DNA of 37,003 bases from Methanobacteriota archaeon (GTDB lineage Archaea; Thermoplasmatota; E2; DHVEG-1). Position numbers and translations under genes: made by a program. Positions 14,426 to 23,500 of this stretch are shown one piece after another (the first letter of the stretch is position 1; every line of letters begins with the position of its first letter). Location of the stretch: contig JAPKYE010000110.1 in the NCBI GenBank assembly GCA_026394495.1, positions 1 through 37,003 of the forward strand, written 5' to 3'. A model generated the notes under the pieces. That model saw only the letters and a program-made list of their open reading frames with translations, had not been told where the DNA came from and made no database searches.

Positions 14426-16228
14426 ATGGGTAAAACCATCATTCAAAAAATCTTTGAACACCATTCAAAAAACAAAGCAAACGTTGACGATATCATCGAC
14501 GTTTCAATCGATGTGCGGGCAGCACGGGATTTCGGCGGGGCAAACGTAATCAAAAACCTAGAAAAACACAATCTTCCTATTGATGATTCTAAAAAAACCT
14601 TTTTTACGTTTGACTGCAACCCAGGCGGCTGTGATCAGAAATATGCGGCAAATCAGCATCTCTGCAGGCTTTTTGCACGGCAACATGATATTACTGTCTA
14701 TGACATGGATAAAGGCATAGGGACCCATCTTGCGTTTGAAGAAGGGCTAATAGCACCAGGTGATACGTTTGTATCAACTGATTCACATGCAAACATCCTT
14801 GGGGCATTAGGAGCATTTGGTCAAGGGATGGGTGATAATGATATAGCACATGCGTTTGCCTATGGGAAAATCTGGTTCAAGGTTCCCCCGACAATAAAAA
14901 TCATCCTTAACGGAAAACCATCGAAACATGCATCAGCTAAAGACGTCGTATTAAAAATGATTAAAGAACTTGGTGCAAATGGACTGCTTGGGTACGCAGC
15001 TGAAATCTACGGGGATTATATTGATGCTCTTTCGCTTGATGGACGTCTGACGATTGCATCTATGGCAACAGAGATGGGTGGGATCATTATTTTGTTTGTT
15101 CCAAACAAAGAAATCATTTCGTTTTATAAGAAAACATGTGGGAGAACAATAAACCCGATTCTTGCAGACTCTGATGCAGTGTACGAAAAAACGATAGAGA
15201 TCGACATTGATGATCTTTCATTGCATGTTTCAAAGCCTGGACACCCGGAGGATGTTGTATCTTTAAAAGAAGTACAGGGAACGGTTCTTGACTCAGGGTT
15301 CATCGGGTCATGTACCAACGGACGAATGGATGATATGCGTATTGCCGCAAGAATCCTCAAAGGAAAAAAAATAGCGCAAGGAAGAATCTTAAAGATTGTT
15401 CCAGCAACGGACACTATTTGGAAGATGTGTTTGAAAGAAGGTCTAATTCAAATCTTTAAGGACGCAGGCGCTTTGATTGGTTCTGCAGGATGCGCTGGAT
15501 GTGCAGCTGGGCAGATTGGTCAGACAGGGGACGGAGAGGTTACGATATCCACCGGTAACAGAAACTTTACAGGTAAACAAGGCAAAGGCGATATCTTTCT
15601 TGCTTCACCAGCTATTGTTGCTGCGTCGCTTATCGCAGGGTATATCGTATCTCCTGATGAAATCCCTGATAAACCTGTATCTGTGAAAAATAGTCAGAAG
15701 AAAACAAAAACAGAAGCTCCTCAGAAACCAAAAAAAGAGGTTTCTTTGCAGGTCAAAGGATGTGCATGGGTCATTAATAAAGACAATATTGATACGGATA
15801 TGATTTTTCATAATCGGTATCTAACTATCACAAATATCGAGGAGATGGGGCCGTATACGTTTGATAATTTGATGGGATACGAGCAGTTTTCTAAACAAGC
15901 AAAAAAAGGGGATGTTGTGATTGTTGGAAAGAACTTTGGATGTGGCAGTAGCAGACAACAGGCTGTGGACTGTTTTAAAGCACTTGGAGTAAGCGTAATC
16001 ATCGCTGAATCCTTTGGCGCAATCTACGAACGCAATGCGATAAATAGTGCGATGCCCATTCTTGTATCCCCAGATATAACCAGTCTTATTTCCGATAAGG
16101 ATGATCTTGAGGTTGATTTTGCTACAGGAACAATAGTGGATCGTACGAAAAACAAGGTTTATGAAGCAAGACCGTTTTCAATGGTGCAGAAAACCATTTT
16201 CCTTCGCGGGGGACTTTTGGAAGGGTGA
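14426..16228 (+). CDS. Fused large+small subunit aconitase-superfamily hydro-lyase
   Basis: This 600-residue protein joins a LeuC-like catalytic part (about 1-410) to a LeuD-like swivel domain (about 441-600) through a Lys/Pro-rich linker. Iron-sulfur ligands are Cys296 (GSCTNGR) and Cys356/Cys359 (GCAGCAAG). The swivel domain has NIDTDMIF and the active-site loop FGCGSSR near 504-510. Family members interconvert hydroxy acids by dehydration and hydration: isopropylmalate, homocitrate/homoaconitate, citrate or dimethylmalate. Several active-site stretches differ from ordinary LeuC: FDCNPGG at 62-68 where FDHxxP is expected, GIGTHL where CHQ is usual, and DSHAN instead of DSHTC. The substrate is therefore uncertain. 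It abuts the next gene with no gap, in an operon with a conventional LeuC/LeuD pair. Confidence 0.8.
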   Translation: MGKTIIQKIFEHHSKNKANVDDIIDVSIDVRAARDFGGANVIKNLEKHNLPIDDSKKTFFTFDCNPGGCDQKYAANQHLCRLFARQHDITVYDMDKGIGTHLAFEEGLIAPGDTFVSTDSHANILGALGAFGQGMGDNDIAHAFAYGKIWFKVPPTIKIILNGKPSKHASAKDVVLKMIKELGANGLLGYAAEIYGDYIDALSLDGRLTIASMATEMGGIIILFVPNKEIISFYKKTCGRTINPILADSDAVYEKTIEIDIDDLSLHVSKPGHPEDVVSLKEVQGTVLDSGFIGSCTNGRMDDMRIAARILKGKKIAQGRILKIVPATDTIWKMCLKEGLIQIFKDAGALIGSAGCAGCAAGQIGQTGDGEVTISTGNRNFTGKQGKGDIFLASPAIVAASLIAGYIVSPDEIPDKPVSVKNSQKKTKTEAPQKPKKEVSLQVKGCAWVINKDNIDTDMIFHNRYLTITNIEEMGPYTFDNLMGYEQFSKQAKKGDVVIVGKNFGCGSSRQQAVDCFKALGVSVIIAESFGAIYERNAINSAMPILVSPDITSLISDKDDLEVDFATGTIVDRTKNKVYEARPFSMVQKTIFLRGGLLEG

Positions 16229-17506
16229 ATGTGTATGGGTCAGATGACGTTTGCAGAAAAAATATTAGCGAAATACGCTCATGAAAAAAATGTGGTTTCC
16301 GGGCAGATAGTTACGGTCAGACCTGATCATTTACTGATGCATGATAATGCTGCTGCGATCATAAAAAAAGTTCTGCCTGAGCTTTTGCAATATGGTGTGA
16401 ATGATGTGAATCTTCCGGTGATAATCCTTGATCATGTGATCCCAGCATCGGATGAGAAAACCGCGATGAATCATAAAATCATCCGCGAGTTTGTAGCAAA
16501 ATACAAAATCCCTAATTTCTTTGATATCGGTAATGGTGTTTGTCATCAGATCATGATCGAAAAAGGTCTTGCCCTTCCTGGACAATTGATCCTTGGGAGT
16601 GATTCTCATACGTGTTCGTATGGGGCTGTTGGTGCGTTTTCTTCAGGTATTGATAGGACGGAGGCAGCAGCGCTTCTTCTTATCGGTGAAACATGGCTTA
16701 AGGTGCCGCAAAGCATTAAGATTACGTTAAATGGGAAAATGAGTAGTGGTGTCTATGCAAAGGATGTTATTTTGCATATTATTGGCGACATTTCTGCATC
16801 TGGCGCTGATTATTGTTCTGTTGAGTTCCATGGTGATATCGGTCAGTTCTCTGTGGATGAGCGGTTCACGATGGCAAACATGGGTATAGAGATGGGTGCG
16901 AAAAACGCAGTGTTCCCTGTTGATGAGGTAACCATGAAATATCTTTCTTTTATTGGCGTCAAAAAAACACAGTATACACCTGTTTCTGCTGATATGGATG
17001 CATCCTACCAAAAAGAACTCAACTATAATCTGTCGGAAATCCTACCTGTGGTTGCAGTGCCGCATGGTGTCGATCAGGTGAAGCCAATAAATGAAGTTAT
17101 AGGTCTTGAGATTCAACAGTGTCTTATCGGCACCTGTACGAATGGGCGTCTTTCTGATTTTAAGATTGCTGCTGAAATACTAAATGGAAAAAAGGTTCAT
17201 CCGAGGGTTCGTTTACTGATCGTTCCTTCTTCTCAGCAGATATTTCTTGATGCGATCCATAAAGGTTACATGGAGATTTTTATTCGAGCAGGCGGCGTTG
17301 TGCTGCCGCCTGGTTGTGGTCCTTGTCTTGGGGCGCATCAGGGTGTTCTTGCTCCTGGGGAACGATGTATCAGTACTTCTAATAGGAATTTCAAAGGGAG
17401 GATGGGTTGTAAAGATGCTGAAATCTATCTTGCTAGCCCGGCAACAGTTGCTGTTTCAGCGTTGGCTGGCGTGATTTCTGATCCTCGGAAAGGAGGTGTG
17501 TTCTGA
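16229..17506 (+). CDS. LeuC-type large subunit (isopropylmalate/homoaconitate dehydratase family)
   Basis: The protein of about 425 residues has the canonical large-subunit motifs: ILDHVIP, GNGVCHQ, GSDSHTCSYGAVGAF, GTCTNGR and PPGCGPCLGAH. The cysteines in the last two bind the catalytic 4Fe-4S cluster. It is the usual length and must pair with the small subunit encoded next (17506). The enzyme moves a hydroxyl group between neighbouring carbons of a malate-type acid. The subgroup is the archaeal homoaconitase/isopropylmalate type, and the sequence alone does not separate leucine synthesis from homocitrate-type pathways. The ATG at 16229 follows the previous stop directly. ATGs at 16235 and 16244 are alternatives closer to the conserved MTFAEKIL start. 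Confidence 0.85.
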   Translation: MCMGQMTFAEKILAKYAHEKNVVSGQIVTVRPDHLLMHDNAAAIIKKVLPELLQYGVNDVNLPVIILDHVIPASDEKTAMNHKIIREFVAKYKIPNFFDIGNGVCHQIMIEKGLALPGQLILGSDSHTCSYGAVGAFSSGIDRTEAAALLLIGETWLKVPQSIKITLNGKMSSGVYAKDVILHIIGDISASGADYCSVEFHGDIGQFSVDERFTMANMGIEMGAKNAVFPVDEVTMKYLSFIGVKKTQYTPVSADMDASYQKELNYNLSEILPVVAVPHGVDQVKPINEVIGLEIQQCLIGTCTNGRLSDFKIAAEILNGKKVHPRVRLLIVPSSQQIFLDAIHKGYMEIFIRAGGVVLPPGCGPCLGAHQGVLAPGERCISTSNRNFKGRMGCKDAEIYLASPATVAVSALAGVISDPRKGGVF

Positions 17507-17997
17507 TGCGGATATGGAAATATGGTGATAACATCAACACAGATATGTTGTTTCCGGGAAAATATACATATACTTGTAGCACTGCTGAGGAAATCAAACC
17601 TCATCTGTTGGAGGATCTGGATCCTTTGTTTGCAAAACAAGTAAGTAAAGATGATGTTATTTTTGCTGGGAAAAACTTTGGATGTGGCAGCAGTAGGGAG
17701 CAGCCTGTGGTTGGGTTGACAGGGGTAGGTATATCTGCTGTTGTTGCTGAGAGTTTTGCTCGGATTTTTTTTAGGTCCGCAATCAACCAAGGATTATTAC
17801 TCATTGAATGTCCAGATGCAGTCCGTGCGTATCGAAAGGGTGATTCGGTGAGTATTGATGTAAAAAACGGGGTAGTCCTTGTTGCAGGTACATCGTATGT
17901 GTTTCCTCGGTTGCCAAAGGAGATTCTTGCGATTCGTGATGCCGGTGGACTTTTACCATACATTCGGGAAAAACTCAAACAGAAACATCAAAAGTAA
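17506..17997 (+). CDS. LeuD-type small subunit (isopropylmalate/homoaconitate dehydratase family)
   Basis: The 163-residue swivel-domain subunit has GDNINTDMLFPGKY at residues 6-19 and NFGCGSSREQPV near 60, the substrate-binding loop of the family. Its start overlaps the LeuC stop (TGATG), and AAAGGAGGTG lies just upstream, so the two subunits are translationally coupled. The specificity loop after NTDM reads PGKYTYT rather than the YLRT associated with true isopropylmalate isomerases, so leucine synthesis should not be assumed. No leuA, leuB or homocitrate synthase gene is present in the window to settle the pathway. Confidence 0.85.
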   Translation: MRIWKYGDNINTDMLFPGKYTYTCSTAEEIKPHLLEDLDPLFAKQVSKDDVIFAGKNFGCGSSREQPVVGLTGVGISAVVAESFARIFFRSAINQGLLLIECPDAVRAYRKGDSVSIDVKNGVVLVAGTSYVFPRLPKEILAIRDAGGLLPYIREKLKQKHQK

Positions 17998-18002
17998 GTC
18001 AT

Positions 18003-18020
18003 CTCTATTTTTTTTTAGAG
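18003..18020. terminator. Hairpin between convergent genes
   Basis: CTCTA at 18003-18007 pairs with TAGAG at 18016-18020 around a T-rich loop and is followed by a run of T. It sits between the end of the LeuD-like gene and the end of the GNAT gene and could stop transcription from both sides. Confidence 0.4.
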
Positions 18021-18449
18021 GTTTTTTATCATTTTTATATGGGGGATTCCTGCTTCTTGAAAAATTGTTCCTTCTTCGATGAATCCGAATCGTTCATAGA
18101 ATTTTTGGACATGTGTTTGTGCATGCAGAAAAAGTGTTGTATTGTGTTTTGTTTTGCAGAAATTGATACAGTAATTGGTTATATCTGTGCCATATCCTTT
18201 GTTTCTGTAGGGTTTAAGGATTGCGATGCGTTCTAGTTTTGCCTTGTTTTTTCCGATTTGTCTGATGCGTGCACAACCGATGGGTTGTTGATTGAGTTTG
18301 GCGATAAGATGGTTTGAATCGTTGTCAAGGTCGTCGAATTCTAGGTCTTTGGGGACTTGTTGTTCTTGGACAAATACTTCTGTTCGTATTTGGTATATTT
18401 GATCGAGTTCTTTTGTGTTGGTGACCAATCGTATTTCTAGGGTGTTCAT
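18015..18449 (-). CDS. GNAT-family N-acetyltransferase (ElaA/YjcF-like)
   Basis: The 144-residue protein shows the ElaA/YjcF pattern: IRTEVFVQEQQVPKDLEFD at the N-terminus, the acetyl-CoA motif LERIAILKPYRNKGYG near residues 92-107, and HAQTHVQKFYERFGF followed by FQEAGIPHIKM at the end. It should transfer an acetyl group from acetyl-CoA to a small molecule or peptide amine; the substrate is unknown for most of this subfamily. The length is normal and there is no signal peptide, so it is cytoplasmic. It runs convergent to the aconitase operon and appears to be a single-gene transcript. Confidence 0.85.
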   Translation of the reverse strand: MNTLEIRLVTNTKELDQIYQIRTEVFVQEQQVPKDLEFDDLDNDSNHLIAKLNQQPIGCARIRQIGKNKAKLERIAILKPYRNKGYGTDITNYCINFCKTKHNTTLFLHAQTHVQKFYERFGFIEEGTIFQEAGIPHIKMIKNL

Positions 18450-18508
18450 TTGTATGAAATACGTTGTTCATGTATAAAAAGAGGATGTTCGATGGATAAA
18501 AAAATGTT

Positions 18509-18688
18509 TTATTCATCATCGTAGATGTCAAGTGTTTCAAAAAACTCTGGTTTGAAGTAGTATCCATATCCTGTTTTTTCGATGAGTCCTTTTTTGATGC
18601 AGGTTTCAAAGAGTTCATCCATTGCTTGTTCTGTGTTTTTTGTTTTTTGTTGGTTGTTTTTCTTTTTTTGGTTTTTTTGTGTTTTCAT
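18509..18688 (-). CDS. 59-residue protein of unknown function
   Basis: The frame encodes a Lys/Gln/Asn-rich head (MKTQKNQKKKNNQQKTKNTE) followed by a compact segment EQAMDELFETCIKKGLIEKT and GYGYYFKPEFFETLDIYDDE. GGTGATGAG lies before the ATG. The second half looks like a small folded helix-turn unit and is too ordered for chance sequence. The family is not recognised. It lies upstream of the GNAT gene on the same strand, 59 bases away, and may share its transcript. Confidence 0.5.
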   Translation of the reverse strand: MKTQKNQKKKNNQQKTKNTEQAMDELFETCIKKGLIEKTGYGYYFKPEFFETLDIYDDE

Positions 18689-18827
18689 CTCTCATCACCG
18701 CTCTTGTGTGTTATATTAACATGATACTTACTGACATTTATCATATATAAAAGTATGTTGTAAAAACGTCAAAATGAAATAATACATAAAAACGATGAAA
18801 AAAGGAATCTACGAAGGACCATATGTT

Positions 18828-19205
18828 TTATGAGAGAAGTACTCGCTCAAGTGCAGACAGATTCTTTTTCACTGCTTCGACTTCTTGGATTTTCTCAGAT
18901 TCAAAACTTTTTAACAAACTGGGTAACGATGCAGTTAATTTATAATGATGAACGGGTCTGCCTTTCCCCTTCTTTTTGATATCATGCTTTGTGATCCATC
19001 CGCGTCTGCGCAATTCCTGGACCGCAACACTCACCTGAGGTTGTAACAACTCAGCACCAGTTTCGATATCAGTGGAACGACAATCTTCAACGTGTGAGAT
19101 ATACATCAGGGTTTTTGCAAGATTTTTTGGCATACCCAGATCGGCAAATAAATCAATGATCTGTTCGTCTTTTTGGGTAAATACTTGCTCTGTTTTTTGT
19201 TTCAT
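18828..19205 (-). CDS. Winged-helix transcriptional regulator (archaeal ArsR/TrmB-like)
   Basis: The 125-residue protein has a helix-turn-helix at about residues 28-65 (PKNLAKTLMYISHVEDCRST, then PQVSVAVQELRRRGWI), followed by the wing KKKGKGRPVHHYKL and a C-terminal helix rich in Glu and Lys that may dimerise. This is the pattern of a widespread euryarchaeal regulator family whose targets are mostly unknown. AAGATGAT precedes the start, and several TATA-like words (ATATAATATATAT near 19236) lie upstream. Its neighbours do not show which genes it controls. Confidence 0.8.
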   Translation of the reverse strand: MKQKTEQVFTQKDEQIIDLFADLGMPKNLAKTLMYISHVEDCRSTDIETGAELLQPQVSVAVQELRRRGWITKHDIKKKGKGRPVHHYKLTASLPSLLKSFESEKIQEVEAVKKNLSALERVLLS

Positions 19206-19388
19206 ATTATCATCTTCTTTCTTCTTGCGTTAAGAATATAATATATATTAGTCATATATAAATATTATGATTGATATAAAAGTATCTGTTTTCCTCTGTT
19301 ATCATCCTATAACAAATGGATTGTTTTGACGAATACATGGCAAATTACAATGTCAAAAAAGAATCTAGGGAAAAAGGAAGATAAATCA

Positions 19389-19693
19389 TCACTCTTTTTT
19401 CTCGGCAGTATCCACAGAATCAAGCACTTTTTTCGCTAAAAACTCCCTGATCTCCTCAGGTTTTGTCGAATTAATACCAAAATACTCTGGAAACATTTTT
19501 GTAGTCGTCAAAAGCTCGGTTGAACCCTGTTTTTTTGTGGAAATCAGATGCCGCGACGACAGTTCATCGACATGTTCGTAGAATTGATCTGTTTTTCTGT
19601 AAGATCTGTTGCTTCTTTGATCTCTTCGACACTCACTGGTTTACTCGCTGAAAATATTATTGATTCGACGAGGCGATCTTCTTTTATACCCAT
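19389..19693 (-). pseudogene. scpB: scpB remnant with internal deletion and frameshift
   Basis: Fifteen bases after scpA, a frame starts at 19693 (MGIKEDRLVESIIFSASKPV, then SVEEIKEATDLTEKQ), which is the typical opening of ScpB. It stops at 19544 after 49 residues. From about 19589 another frame carries the typical ScpB ending (DQFYEHVDELSSRHL, then TTTKMFPEYFGINSTKPEEI), ending at 19389. A normal ScpB has about 100 further residues between these parts. The simplest reading is an internal deletion whose length is not a multiple of three. The intact protein would bridge Smc and ScpA in the condensin complex. Position and both ends make the identity fairly sure. Whether the break is real or an assembly error is open. 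Confidence 0.65.
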
Positions 19694-19708
19694 ACCATGA
19701 CTTCCTGT

Positions 19709-20590
19709 TTATGTATATGCAAGGTTTTTGATATATATCTTTCCATATGGGAACTGTTTCTGTGTGACCTCTATTTTATTCTCATATGCTAGAAACAATA
19801 TAGAAATAAACATCTTGATCCGTTCTTCTTTATCCTCAGTGGTGCACAGATCAGAGAACGTAAGTGTCTCCTGTGGGATCTGCTGGATGCGGTTCCAGAG
19901 GTTCATGACATCTTCTTCCAGATGATCTTCATGGGTTGTGCCTTTCATATGTTTTATAGCTAGATCGTTAAGGCGGTCGCGTTCTTCTTGGCGCATCTTT
20001 TCTAGGAGTTGATATTCTTCGGATTCTTTCCGTACTTGATCAAACGCATGTAAAAGTTCTATCAGTGTCACTTTTCGTTCTGCAGTTCGTCTCAGTGGTT
20101 CAGCAAGCGGCGGCTCCGGCATCTTCATGAGTAGATTCGTATATGAATATCCATCTTCAGTCTCAACCCAGGTGCCTGTTGGTAGATCAGCCCAGTCAAA
20201 CCCTTCAGGTTGTATCAGTTCCTGCTGCGAATTCTCCATATGGCCAACAAGATCATCGCTTTGTAGACGCAGCACCTTCCATGCCATATAAATAATCCTG
20301 CCTGCAGTCATCAAATTGATTTTTTCGTCTTTTGCCTTCTTCAGATACATCGTAGAAAAACCAATCAGATCGATATCCCATGGGTTCAATTGATTATTAA
20401 TCACCAGATCAAACGCAAGAGCAATGGATCGGTCAAACGGGTCTTCGATGGAGAAATGCTCCCCGATCTGCGCCTGCTGTGCTAGAGTAATATATTGATT
20501 GATTCTTGAGGCGTCTTGCTGTTCATCAATGAGTGCTTTATGAAATAACAAATGACTTACGACGTCGCTGTCGATTTTACATTGATACAT
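19709..20590 (-). CDS. scpA: Segregation and condensation protein ScpA (kleisin)
   Basis: The 293-residue protein is a kleisin. The N-terminal region has the PWDIDLIGFSTMYLKKAKDE pattern (residues about 75-95) that contacts the Smc neck. The C-terminus (RIKMFISILFLAYENKIEVT, then QFPYGKIYI) forms the winged helix that binds the Smc head. The middle is acidic and poorly conserved. Its start overlaps the end of smc by 14 bases, so the two are translationally coupled and made together. ScpA closes the Smc ring that organises and segregates the chromosome. Confidence 0.9.
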   Translation of the reverse strand: MYQCKIDSDVVSHLLFHKALIDEQQDASRINQYITLAQQAQIGEHFSIEDPFDRSIALAFDLVINNQLNPWDIDLIGFSTMYLKKAKDEKINLMTAGRIIYMAWKVLRLQSDDLVGHMENSQQELIQPEGFDWADLPTGTWVETEDGYSYTNLLMKMPEPPLAEPLRRTAERKVTLIELLHAFDQVRKESEEYQLLEKMRQEERDRLNDLAIKHMKGTTHEDHLEEDVMNLWNRIQQIPQETLTFSDLCTTEDKEERIKMFISILFLAYENKIEVTQKQFPYGKIYIKNLAYT

Positions 20591-23500
20591 GTGTTGTTAT
20601 CACCTCTGCTGTATGGATTTCTCCTTTCGGGCCGACTGATTCCGGGTCAATGTCTGCAATCATCTGTGATACCCCGGTCTCTTGCATTGTCACCCCGTAG
20701 ATATGATCCGCTTCTTTGAGCACGACTTTTCGCAATGATACCGTTATGAATTGGGAATGTTCTGCTTTCAGTTTTATCATTTTTGAAACTGTTTCAGCGT
20801 TCACACCATCAAGAAACATGTCGACCTCATCAAGTACATAGAACGGGCTTGGGTCATACTGCTGGATCGCAAACACAAAACCAAGTGATGCAATGCTCTT
20901 TTCTCCGCCTGATAACGCATCGAGTCTTAGGATCTTTTTTCCGCGGGGACGGGCTTTTATCGTTAAACCATTTTCAAACAAATGCTCTGGGTCTTCTAGT
21001 TCCAGTTCTGCTTCTCCGCCTTCGGAAAGCTGCCCGTAAATCGTTTTGAAATTCTTGTTTATATCGTCGTATACTTCGAAGAATCGTTCTTTTTTCTTTG
21101 TTATTATTTCTTCTACGAGTCTTGTGAGGTTCTTCTTCTGGTCGTTAAGATGTTTCACGTCTTCATCGAATTTTTTCTTCCGTTCCATCTGATGTTCGTA
21201 TTCTTCAAGTGCGCGCATGTTCACTGGTTCGAGTTCCTGCATGGTATGTTCGGTTTCAAGCACGATTTCTTTTAATGCTTCTACATTTGGTAAATCTTTA
21301 TCTGAAACCGATATGTTGTACAATGCGATCTCTTGGTTTAGTTCTTTTATGGTGTCTTCAAGTGTCGGCATCCGGTATTTTGCACGGGATATCAAATCCT
21401 GGTATGATTCCATGCGGGTATTCATTTTATCTAGATCGTTTTCTATTGTTATGGTCTCTTTGTAGATCGTATCGCGTTTACTGGCAAACTCTTTGGTTTT
21501 CCCCGTCATCTGCTGTTCAACGTTCATGAGTGTTTTTAGTTCATCTGATTGTTTAGCCTTGGATTCTTTGAGTTCTTTTGTGGTTGCCTTATGTTGTTCG
21601 ATACTTTCATGGATAGAATTGATACGAGTCGTAAGTTCTGTTTTCCGTTGTTCTACAAGCTCCATCTTCTTTTTCAACGTCTCCAGATCCGACCGCTTGG
21701 TCAGTAGCGCCTGTGATAGTTCATCATATTCTTTTTCAAGTGTGCGTGTTTCTACTGCAAGCTCTTTTTTTGTTCCTTTGAGTAGATGCTGGCCTTTCTC
21801 CTCTTTTTGGGTGTTGAGCTCCTGGATTCGTGTATCACATTCACTTATTGTTTTTGCTAGATCGTTTTTCTCGATGTCGGCCTGATCTTTTTCTTTAGTT
21901 TTCATATCAAGATCTTTTATGAGCAGGTCGAGTTTTCCTTTGAACTCTTTTCTTCGGACTTCTAGGTTCTGCGCCTGGGCGTCCTGTATTCCTTCTCCTT
22001 TAATCGAACGTAGTTCATTTTCCATCTGAACAAGCTCTTTTTTCAACGAGACAAGTTCATTGGATAGTTCATCTTGATGGGTGATTGCTGATTGAAGCTC
22101 GGTTGTGATATCCTCAAGTTTTCCTTGGTCAGATGCACCAAACGACGGTGAAACAGATGGTCTGCTTCCGCCGACCATCGCGCCACTTGCCTCGATGAGA
22201 TCTCCTTTCATGTCAACGAGACGAACACCGCCCATCAGACGGCGTGCGTCACTGAGCGTCTCAACGATAATCGTATCTCCTAGCACGTACCAAAAAGCAC
22301 CACGATATTCAGGTTTAAACTTTACCAGATCAACTGCGAACCCATGAGATGTTGGATCGCGGACAACCATGAGCGCATTTCCCCTGGGTTTTCCTGCACT
22401 CATTTTGTTTAACGGAAGAAACGTTGCCCTGCCAAGGTTTTTTTTGCGTAGATATTCAATCGCAGAAGCAGCGGTCTCATCGTTGTCAACAACAATAGAC
22501 TGTAAACGGTTCCCTGCAGCAATCTCCATAGCTGCCTCATATTTCTTATCAACCTCAGCAAGCTCAGCAATAGTCCCACGGATCCCTTTTAACTCTCCAG
22601 CATTTCGTGCTGAAAGAATCGCGTTTACCGCTGGATTAAACTTACTGTTCGCAGATTTCAATGCCTCGGTTTCCGCCTGAATCTTTGCTTGTTCACGCTG
22701 TAACCGCCTGATCGCATTTTCAAGATCCGCTAGCTGTTCTGTAAGATCTGTTTCTTTTTTCTTCTTCGAAAAAACTTGTTTTTCTAGTTCTTTTTCTGTC
22801 TTTTGTCGTTCTTGTCTGCCTTTAGTTGATTCCCCTGATTGCCAGTCAATGTCTTTTAGCTCGAATTCATATGTGGATTTTGTCTCCTGCATCTCTGCAA
22901 TCTGCAACTCAATTGCCTCAAGTTTTTCGTTCAAGCGATCCATTTTTAATTGTAGATCATGATGATATGTCTGTTTCTCGTTATATTCTTCTCTCATCTT
23001 CACCAGTTCATAGGTGAGTTCCATCGATGTATCATCAGACTGAGCGATTTCGTCTTTTACTTTAGTGAGTGCAGCATCTTTTTCTGAAATAACCGTTTGT
23101 TGTTCATCTATTTTTTTCTCAAAATCCTTGGATTGAGTCCTGAAACCCTCAAGCTCTTTTTCAGTTACGCCAAGCGTCTCTGTGACTTCTTTTTCATCAT
23201 TTTTCAATGTGAGTATCTCGTCATTTGTATAGTTGATTTTCTCCTCGATTTTTATTGTCTCGGTGCGTAGACTCGTGATTTTTTCACCGATCTGTTGTGC
23301 TTCTGTGCCGCCAGCTGCACCAATTTTTTTCTCAATTTCCTCTAGTTTCTTCTGTGATTCTGAATATTTTTCTTTTAGTTTAGTTCGCTGGTCCTCAAGC
23401 TTTGTTCGTTCTGTTTCATAGGATTCGATCTGATTGCTAATCTCTGCGATCTGCGATTCAATTTCTTGTTTTTTCTTATAAGCAATTTTTGCTTTTGTTT

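Noticed and set aside
18325-18618. Minus-strand frame overlapping the GNAT start
   Set aside because: Low-complexity translation; the GNAT gene and the 59-residue gene explain this segment better.
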